Positions 5,268 to 10,771 of a DNA stretch of 10,771 nucleotides are shown here, in pieces; the stretch's first letter is position 1; every line of letters begins with the position of its first letter. Made by a program: the position numbers and the translations under genes. This stretch comes from JBDSLU01 sp039916225 (GTDB taxonomy: Bacteria; Acidobacteriota; Vicinamibacteria; Vicinamibacterales; Vicinamibacteraceae): the NCBI GenBank assembly GCA_039916225.1, contig JBDSLU010000554.1, positions 1 through 10,771 of the forward strand, read 5' to 3'. Under the pieces are notes generated by a model, which had not been told where the DNA came from, did not search any database, and saw only the letters and a program-made list of their open reading frames with translations.

Positions 5268-8200
5268 ATGTCCCGTTCCCCCCACCAACGCACGACCTGG
5301 ATCGGCGTGGCGTTTGCCGCGCTGGCGTTCCTCGTCGCTGCACCCCGACCGTCGGCCGCACAGCTCGAACGTGGCTCGGTGTCGGGGACCGTCGTCGATC
5401 AGCAGGGCGGCGTCGTGCCTGGTGTCACGGTCACCGCGACCAACCTGCAGACCAACCAGGCGCGGACCGCCGTCTCCGATGCCACTGGTTTCTACAATCT
5501 GGCCCAGCTGAACCCCGGCCAGTACGACGTCAGCGCCGAGCTCGACGGCTTCAAGAAGGCCAATCGGGCCGGTGTGCAGCTCGACGCCTCCGCCAGCGTC
5601 ACCATTGGCTTCACCCTCGAGCCAGGCGCGCTCACCGAGGTCGTGACCGTGACGTCCGACGCGCAGGCGCTGCAGACCGACGTGACGCTGCGCAAGACGG
5701 TCGAAGCGAAGGACATCGAGCAGCTGTCGTTCAACGGCCGCAACCCGATCGGCGTGGCCGGTCTGAAGGCCGGCGTCATCGGCGGCAGCTTCAACAACTA
5801 CGGCTTCTCGAGCCTGAGCAACGGCGGCTACAACATCAACGGCAGCCGCGGTGACGAGAACAACATCACGGTGGATGGGGCCACCGCGATCCGCACCCGG
5901 TCGGCCGGCGCGGCCATCGGCGTGCAGAACGTCGACGCGATCCAGGAAGTCCAGGTCCTGACCGCCAACTACATGCCCGAGTTCGGGCGCGCCAGCGGCG
6001 GCCAGATCCGCATGGTGACCAAGAGCGGCGGCCAGCGCTACAGCGGCAGCGCGTCGTACTTCATGCGCGACGACACGCTGCAGGCCAACACCTGGGGCCG
6101 CAACCGCAGCACCAACGCCCTCGAGAACAGCGGCCCGGCGCCGTTCGACTACAAGCAGTACGGCTACTCGTTCGGCGGCCCGATCCCCGGTGACATGCTG
6201 AAGAACAAAATGTTCTTCTTCGGCGCGCAGGAGTGGGTCAACTTCCTCGCCGTGCAGAACAGCGTCCTGACGGTGCCGACCGAAGCGATGCGTCGCGGCG
6301 ACTTCAGCGAGCTGCTCAACGCCAGCAACGGCTTCTTCAGCGGCGCCCGGACGATCGTCGACCCGGTGACCGGCCTGCCGTTCCCGGGCAACATCATCCC
6401 GACCAACCGTCTGTCGCCGAACGGCATGGCGATCCTGAACGCCTACCCGCTCCCCACCGCCGGCTTCCGCCAGGGCACGGCCAACTCGATCATCTCGAGC
6501 CCGAACCCGCAGGACCAGCGCAAGGACAACCTCCGCCTGGACTACCGGCTCAACTCGAACAACCAGTTCACCTACCGCTACTCGAAGTACAACTGGGTGG
6601 CGGTCGACGCGTTCCGCGGCGGCATGACGTTCGCGCGCACCGACTGGTCGCGTCCGAACCAAACCCAGACGGCGAGCTGGACCTCGACGATCAAGAACAA
6701 CATCATCAACGAGGCCAGCTACACCTACTCGAAGGATGACGTCTTCATCAACGTCTTCACCGAGGATGGCGCCTACCAGCGCAGCCGCTACGGACTCAAC
6801 TACCCGTACATCTTCCAGGAGAAGGAAATCCTCGACAAGGTGCCGACGGTCCAGATCGGTGGCTTCTCGACCATCGACGGCGGCCCGTATCCGTCGTCGT
6901 CGAGCGGCCCGATCCACACGGTGTCGAACGTGACGACGATGGTCCAGGGCCGGCACACGTTCAAGGCTGGTGTGTCGATCGAGTACTCGGGTGAAGACGA
7001 CTTCGACCAGATCAACGTCAACGCCACGCCCGGCGGCACCAACAACCAGAACGGCCTGTTCGACTTCCAGGACCGCACCATTAACGGTGTGTCGCAGCCC
7101 GCCGTCGCCAGCACCGCGCTCGGCCTGTTCACCAACTACGCCGAGCTCGGCCAGCGCAACTTCACGCAGTGGCGTTCGCTGGCGACCGACGTGTTTTTCC
7201 AGGATTCGTGGAAGCCGAAGGACAACGTCACCATCGAAGGCGGCGTGCGGTGGGTCTACTGGCCGCCGTGGTACTCGACGACCAACAACATCTCGAACTT
7301 CGATCCGCGCTTCTACGACGCTTCCAACGCGGCGGTGATCAACCGGACGACCGGACGTCTGATCAGCGGCCCGCGCTACAACGGTGTCGTCCTGCCGGGC
7401 GACGGCTTCGAGGGTGACGCGGCCAATTCACCGCTCGCCAGCAACCCGGTCGTCCAGGCGCTGTTCCGGGGCGAGCCGCGCGGGTTCTCGCAGACCCACG
7501 CCAACGCCTTCGAGCCGCGCCTCGGCGCGTCGTGGTCGGTCAACGACAAGACGGTCGTGCGGGCCAGCGGCGGTGTCTTCCACAACCGCGTCACGCTGAA
7601 CGACTCGACGCTGCTCGGCGGCAACGTGCCGTTCCAGCCGCAGGTGACGATCGCCAACGGCAGCGCCGACAACCCGGGCGGCGGCACCGTCGGCTCGGCC
7701 GATCTGCCCCTGGTCATCAATGGCCAGGATCCGGTCTTCAAGCACCCGACCGCCTACACCTTCGCCGCTGGTGTGCAGCGTGAAGTGCCGTTCGGCTTCA
7801 CGTTGGACGTGACGTTCGTCGCCCGCCGCGGTCTCTATCTGCAGCGCGAACGCAACATCAACCAGCTGCAGCCCGGCACGATCCAGGCCAATCCCGGCGT
7901 GAACATCGCCGCCCTCCGTCCCTACCTGGGCTACGGCGCGATCCGCATCTCGGAGAACTCGGGCGACTCGCAGTACAAGAGCCTCCAGATCAGCGCGGAT
8001 CGTCGCTACAGCAAGGGCCTGAAGGTCGGCTTCGCCTACACGCTCGGCGCGTCGCACGACGACGGCAGCGACAAGCGCAACGTGCTGTGGAATACCTACG
8101 ACGACACCAACTACATCGGCAACTCGAGCTTCGACCGCCGGCACGTGGTGAACATCTACTACATCTACGACCTGCCGTTCTTCCGTGACCAGCAGTCGAT

Positions 8201-8687
8201 GCGCGGCAAGGTGTTCGGCGGCTGGCAGATCGCGGGTGCCACGTTCTTCCGCACCGGCACGCCGTTCTCCATCACCCGGTCGAACGACATCGCCGGGGTC
8301 GGCGAAGGCAGCAACGGTCAGCCGGTCGATCTGGTCGGCGACGTCAACGCCGACGCCAACCAGTCGTTCTCGGCGGGCAACGGCAACGACCAGAACTTCT
8401 GGTTCAACCCGGCCGCGTTCGCCAACCCGTCGGCGGGGACGTTCGGCAACTCGGCGCGCAACCTGATCTACGGACCGGGCCAGCAGCAGTGGGACATCTC
8501 GCTGTTCAAGAACTTCGGCCTGGGTGGTTCGAAGAAGGTCCAGTTCCGCGCCGAGATGTTCAACTTCATCAACCACGCGAACCTGAACGGTCCGAGCGGC
8601 GACATCACGAACGCGAACTTCGGTCGCAGCACCAGTAAGAGCGACGACCGTCGCGACGTCCAGCTCAGCCTGCGCTTCCTGTTCTAG
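5268..8687 (+). CDS. Oar-like TonB-dependent receptor with carboxypeptidase-regulatory domain
   Basis: 1139 aa. The frame opens at ATG 5163, but AAGGAG at 5256-5261 lies 6 bases before ATG 5268, and that start gives a textbook signal peptide (residues 1-31, hydrophobic WIGVAFAALAFLVAA, ending SAA-Q). Residues about 35-118 are a CarboxypepD_reg beta-sandwich (GSVSGTVVDQQGGVVPGVTV, TGFYNLAQLNPGQYDV, GFTLEPG). The plug follows with LSFNGRNPIG and, further on, VDAIQEVQVLTANY and EFGRASGGQIRMVTKSGG, typical of the acidobacterial receptor group. The rest is an outer-membrane barrel rich in aromatic and Asn-containing strands, ending VQLSLRFLF with the terminal Phe expected for BAM insertion. Role: TonB/ExbBD-driven uptake of a large ligand; the neighbours suggest a carbohydrate, but the sequence does not say. 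No SusD partner was seen. A terminator follows directly. Confidence 0.93.
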   Translation: MSRSPHQRTTWIGVAFAALAFLVAAPRPSAAQLERGSVSGTVVDQQGGVVPGVTVTATNLQTNQARTAVSDATGFYNLAQLNPGQYDVSAELDGFKKANRAGVQLDASASVTIGFTLEPGALTEVVTVTSDAQALQTDVTLRKTVEAKDIEQLSFNGRNPIGVAGLKAGVIGGSFNNYGFSSLSNGGYNINGSRGDENNITVDGATAIRTRSAGAAIGVQNVDAIQEVQVLTANYMPEFGRASGGQIRMVTKSGGQRYSGSASYFMRDDTLQANTWGRNRSTNALENSGPAPFDYKQYGYSFGGPIPGDMLKNKMFFFGAQEWVNFLAVQNSVLTVPTEAMRRGDFSELLNASNGFFSGARTIVDPVTGLPFPGNIIPTNRLSPNGMAILNAYPLPTAGFRQGTANSIISSPNPQDQRKDNLRLDYRLNSNNQFTYRYSKYNWVAVDAFRGGMTFARTDWSRPNQTQTASWTSTIKNNIINEASYTYSKDDVFINVFTEDGAYQRSRYGLNYPYIFQEKEILDKVPTVQIGGFSTIDGGPYPSSSSGPIHTVSNVTTMVQGRHTFKAGVSIEYSGEDDFDQINVNATPGGTNNQNGLFDFQDRTINGVSQPAVASTALGLFTNYAELGQRNFTQWRSLATDVFFQDSWKPKDNVTIEGGVRWVYWPPWYSTTNNISNFDPRFYDASNAAVINRTTGRLISGPRYNGVVLPGDGFEGDAANSPLASNPVVQALFRGEPRGFSQTHANAFEPRLGASWSVNDKTVVRASGGVFHNRVTLNDSTLLGGNVPFQPQVTIANGSADNPGGGTVGSADLPLVINGQDPVFKHPTAYTFAAGVQREVPFGFTLDVTFVARRGLYLQRERNINQLQPGTIQANPGVNIAALRPYLGYGAIRISENSGDSQYKSLQISADRRYSKGLKVGFAYTLGASHDDGSDKRNVLWNTYDDTNYIGNSSFDRRHVVNIYYIYDLPFFRDQQSMRGKVFGGWQIAGATFFRTGTPFSITRSNDIAGVGEGSNGQPVDLVGDVNADANQSFSAGNGNDQNFWFNPAAFANPSAGTFGNSARNLIYGPGQQQWDISLFKNFGLGGSKKVQFRAEMFNFINHANLNGPSGDITNANFGRSTSKSDDRRDVQLSLRFLF

Positions 8688-8707
8688 ACCCGCCGGCGGC
8701 GAAAGAC

Positions 8708-8740
8708 AGCCCGTGGAAGGTTTCCTTCCACGGGCTTTTT
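8708..8740 (+). terminator. Intrinsic terminator of the receptor gene
   Basis: A perfect 13-bp stem (AGCCCGTGGAAGG at 8708-8720, complement 8724-8736) with a 3-base TTT loop, followed by a run of T to 8740. It begins 20 bases after the receptor stop. Confidence 0.95.
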
Positions 8741-8766
8741 CGCTCTAAGCTACGTCCGAACTCTCG

Positions 8767-9831
8767 ATGCGACAGTCCCCCCGGCTTTTCGCGACGACGG
8801 CGGCGTTCGGTGCGGCGGTGCTCGTGGCGAGTGCCGTAGGCCGCGCCGCGACGGGTGTTCCCGCGCCGTCGCCGACGACTGCCGGCGGCCAAGCGGCCGC
8901 CGCGGCGGCCGTCGCGCCCTACACCGAGACCATCCCCGACTCGGCGGTCAGCTTCGACATGGTGCCCGTGCCCGGTGGCACTTTCACGATGGGGAGCCCG
9001 GCGTCCGAGCCCTTTCACTTCGAAGACGAAGGACCACCGGTCAAGGTGACGATTGCCCCATTCTGGATGGGCAAGCTCGAGGTCACCTGGGCCGAGTACG
9101 ACCTCTACGCGTTCGCCAAGCGTCAGGCGGCCGCCGCTGGCGCGACGCCGACCGGGGCCGACGCGGTCAGTAGACCGACCCCGCCCTATGCCGACGAGTC
9201 GTGGGGCTTCGGCAAGGACAAGCAGCCGGCGCTCGGGATGACCTGGCACGCCGCGGCCGAGTATTGCCGCTGGCTGTCGGTCAAGACCGGCAAGACGTAT
9301 CGCCTCGCCACCGAGGCGGAATGGGAATACGCGGCGCGTGCGGGCACGACGACGCCGTGGTCGTCGGGCGCGGCGGCCGACACGCTCGGCGACGCCGCCT
9401 GGTACGCCGCCAACAGCGGCGGCAAGCCGCACCTCGGCGGCCAGAAGAAGGCCAACGCCTTCGGACTGTTCGACCTGCACGGCAACGTCGCCGAGTGGGT
9501 CATCGACCAGCACGAACCGAAGCGCTATCAGCGCCTCGCCGCGCTGCCGTCGCCGGTCGTCTCGCCCGTCAGCGTCCCCAGTGCGGCGCGCTATCCGCAC
9601 GTCGTGCGCGGTGGGGGCTTCGAGGACGAGCCGGCGATGCTGCGCAGCGCCGCGCGTCGCGCCTCGGATCCGGAATGGAGCCGGCGCGATCCGCAGCTGC
9701 CGCAGAGCATCTGGTGGCACACGGACGCGATCTTCGTCGGGTTCCGCATCGTGCGGCCGGTCGAGGAGACGCCCGCGCTCAAGGACTTCCAGTCGAAAAT
9801 CACGCGGCAGAGCCCAGACTATGGGCAGTAG
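8767..9831 (+). CDS. Exported FGE/SUMF1-fold protein lacking the catalytic cysteines
   Basis: 354 aa. Signal peptide at residues 1-28 (LFATTAAFGAAVLVASAVG), then an Ala/Pro-rich linker to about 55. The formylglycine-generating-enzyme fold (PF03781) runs from about 60 to 327: MVPVPGGTFTMGSPASEPF (65 on), EVTWAEYDLY, GMTWHAAAEYCRWLS, YRLATEAEWEYAARAG (178-193), FGLFDLHGNVAEWV (to 245), VVRGGGFEDEP and the closing FVGFRIVR. True FGEs have two copper-binding cysteines in the region after GNVWEW; here it reads GNVAEWVIDQ, and the only Cys in this domain is Cys167 (EYCRW), so sulfatase activation is unlikely. Related paralogues serve as binding or structural proteins, or act in other chemistry such as EgtB. 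The gene starts 26 bases after the receptor terminator with no clear ribosome binding site; the Gfo/Idh gene follows after 37 bases. Confidence 0.88.
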   Translation: MRQSPRLFATTAAFGAAVLVASAVGRAATGVPAPSPTTAGGQAAAAAAVAPYTETIPDSAVSFDMVPVPGGTFTMGSPASEPFHFEDEGPPVKVTIAPFWMGKLEVTWAEYDLYAFAKRQAAAAGATPTGADAVSRPTPPYADESWGFGKDKQPALGMTWHAAAEYCRWLSVKTGKTYRLATEAEWEYAARAGTTTPWSSGAAADTLGDAAWYAANSGGKPHLGGQKKANAFGLFDLHGNVAEWVIDQHEPKRYQRLAALPSPVVSPVSVPSAARYPHVVRGGGFEDEPAMLRSAARRASDPEWSRRDPQLPQSIWWHTDAIFVGFRIVRPVEETPALKDFQSKITRQSPDYGQ

Positions 9832-9846
9832 CGATGGGCAGCAGCG
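9821..9846 (+). repeat. Tandem 13-bp repeat over the FGE-like stop codon
   Basis: ATGGGCAGTAGCG (9821-9833) is followed at once by ATGGGCAGCAGCG (9834-9846), 12 of 13 bases identical. The stop codon lies in the first copy. Probably a small slippage duplication; no role is apparent. Confidence 0.5.
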
Positions 9847-9868
9847 TCATCCGCCCACGGAGGCAGTA

Positions 9869-10771
9869 ATGGCCAGCGACGACCACGGCACGATCCCCGG
9901 CTCGACCCCAGAGGCGACTTCGGGGCAGTCCGTCACCCGGCGCACGTTCATCAAGTCGGCGTCGGTGGCGGCGGGTGCGCTCGCCGCCGCGCAGGCCAGC
10001 ATCCCCGGCGCGTGGGCCGCAGGCAGCGACGAGATTCGCATTGGCCTGATCGGCGCCGGCGGCCGCGGCACCGGCGCGGTCCAGAACGCCATCAAGTCGT
10101 CGAAGGGCGTTCGCCTCGTGGCGATGGCCGAGCTCTTCCCCGATCGCCTCGCCGACGCGCGCAAGACCCTCACCGACAAGGTCGGCGCCGTGGCCACGGT
10201 CAAGGACGATCGCGCGTTCTCCGGGCTCGACGGCTACAAGTCGGTGCTGCAGAGCGACGCCAACTACGTCATCCTGGCGACGCCGCCGGGGTTTCGCCCC
10301 GAGCATCTCAAGGCCTCGATCGAGGCCGGCAAGCACATCTTCACCGAGAAGCCGGTCGCGGTCGACGGGCCCGGCATCAAGACCTGCCTGTCGCTCGTCG
10401 ACGTCGCCGCGCAGAAGAAGCTGCTGGTCGGCTGCGGCCTGCAGCGGCACCACCAGCAGGGCTATCTCGACACGATGGCCCGCATCCACGACGGCGCCAT
10501 CGGCGAGATCGTCGCCGGCCGGGCCTACTGGAACCAGGGCGCGCTGTGGAACCGCGGCCGCAAGGCGGAGTGGTCGGACACCGAGTGGCAGCTGCGTAAC
10601 TGGTACTACTTCACGTGGCTGTGCGGTGATCACATCGTCGAACAGCACATCCACAACATCGACGTCATCAATTGGGCGCTGAAGGCGCATCCCGTGCGCG
10701 CCACCGGCACCGGCGGACGCCAGGTGCGGACCGGTCCGGAGTGGGGCCACATCTACGACCACTTCGCCGTC
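9869..10771 (+). CDS. Tat-exported Gfo/Idh/MocA family oxidoreductase (3' end outside window)
   Basis: 301 residues are visible and the frame is still open at the window end. GGAGG at 9859-9863, 5 bases before the ATG, fixes the start. Residues 21-51 are a twin-arginine signal (SVTRRTFIKSASVAAGA, ending AWA-A), implying export with bound NAD(P), as known for glucose-fructose oxidoreductase. The Rossmann domain follows: IRIGLIGAGGRGTGAV (56-71) with the dinucleotide glycines, YVILATPPGFRPEH (133-146), and the family's EKP at 160-162 in FTEKPVAVD. The second domain has GCGLQRHHQ (188-196) and WLCGDHIVEQHIHNIDVINW (250-269), where Asp254, His255, His260 and His262 are likely active-site residues. 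Role: oxidation or reduction of a sugar or sugar derivative in the periplasm; the substrate is not readable. Could be co-transcribed with the FGE-like gene. Confidence 0.93.
   Translation, partial: MASDDHGTIPGSTPEATSGQSVTRRTFIKSASVAAGALAAAQASIPGAWAAGSDEIRIGLIGAGGRGTGAVQNAIKSSKGVRLVAMAELFPDRLADARKTLTDKVGAVATVKDDRAFSGLDGYKSVLQSDANYVILATPPGFRPEHLKASIEAGKHIFTEKPVAVDGPGIKTCLSLVDVAAQKKLLVGCGLQRHHQQGYLDTMARIHDGAIGEIVAGRAYWNQGALWNRGRKAEWSDTEWQLRNWYYFTWLCGDHIVEQHIHNIDVINWALKAHPVRATGTGGRQVRTGPEWGHIYDHFAV

Noticed and set aside
5208..6956. 582-aa open frame on the minus strand opposite the receptor gene
   Set aside because: Low-complexity Arg/Val/Ala/Asp-rich translation with no domain; it is the mirror of a strongly coding GC-rich gene.
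7428..8576. 382-aa open frame on the minus strand opposite the receptor barrel
   Set aside because: Same pattern of Val/Glu/Arg/Ala-rich shadow translation, with a clear real gene on the other strand.
8767..9831. True sulfatase-activating formylglycine-generating enzyme
   Set aside because: The two catalytic cysteines are missing and no sulfatase is nearby.
9869..10771. GH109 glycosidase (NAD-dependent, also Tat-exported with a Gfo/Idh fold)
   Set aside because: The second-domain motif GDHIVEQHIHNIDVINW fits oxidoreductase-type members; I see no GH109-specific motif, though the 3' part is missing.

Overview
The window is GC-rich, tightly packed bacterial DNA. Its gene content suggests an acidobacterium of the Vicinamibacteria/Luteitalea kind: an Oar-like TonB-dependent receptor with an N-terminal carboxypeptidase-regulatory domain, Tat-exported sugar isomerase and Gfo/Idh/MocA proteins, a DUF6807 (PmoA) protein and a small c-type cytochrome. 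The lineage is inferred from family recognition only; no rRNA or tRNA is present.

Layout. (1) Bases 22-2125, plus strand: a Tat-exported hydroxypyruvate-isomerase-like TIM barrel, a small hypothetical protein, and an exported META-domain/cupin fusion, probably one transcription unit. (2) Bases 2126-2307: a convergent intergenic gap filled by a large imperfect inverted repeat built from short TTGGG-type units. (3) Bases 2308-4963, minus strand, transcribed right to left: DUF6807 protein, then a monoheme cytochrome c overlapping it by 4 bp (ATGA), then a BtuF-like periplasmic-binding-fold protein without a signal peptide. Just upstream of the DUF6807 gene, and open in its frame, lies what looks like a broken sugar isomerase. 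(4) Bases 5078-5267: a divergent regulatory region with an AT-rich block and several dyads. (5) Bases 5268-8687, plus strand: the TonB-dependent receptor, closed by a perfect 13-bp intrinsic terminator. (6) Bases 8767-10771, plus strand: an exported FGE/SUMF1-fold protein lacking the catalytic cysteines, then a Tat-exported Gfo/Idh/MocA oxidoreductase cut off by the window end.

How the genes may work together (inference): the receptor would bring a glycan or other polyol-rich ligand across the outer membrane. The Tat-exported isomerase and oxidoreductase, together with the cytochrome as electron acceptor, fit periplasmic oxidation and isomerisation of sugars, as in 3-keto-sugar pathways. DUF6807, META-cupin and FGE-like proteins are exported accessory proteins of unknown role. 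I found no CRISPR array, transposase, phage gene or defence system. The most unusual items are the remnant isomerase fused upstream of DUF6807, the duplicated tail of the first gene, the META-cupin fusion and the long hairpin repeat.
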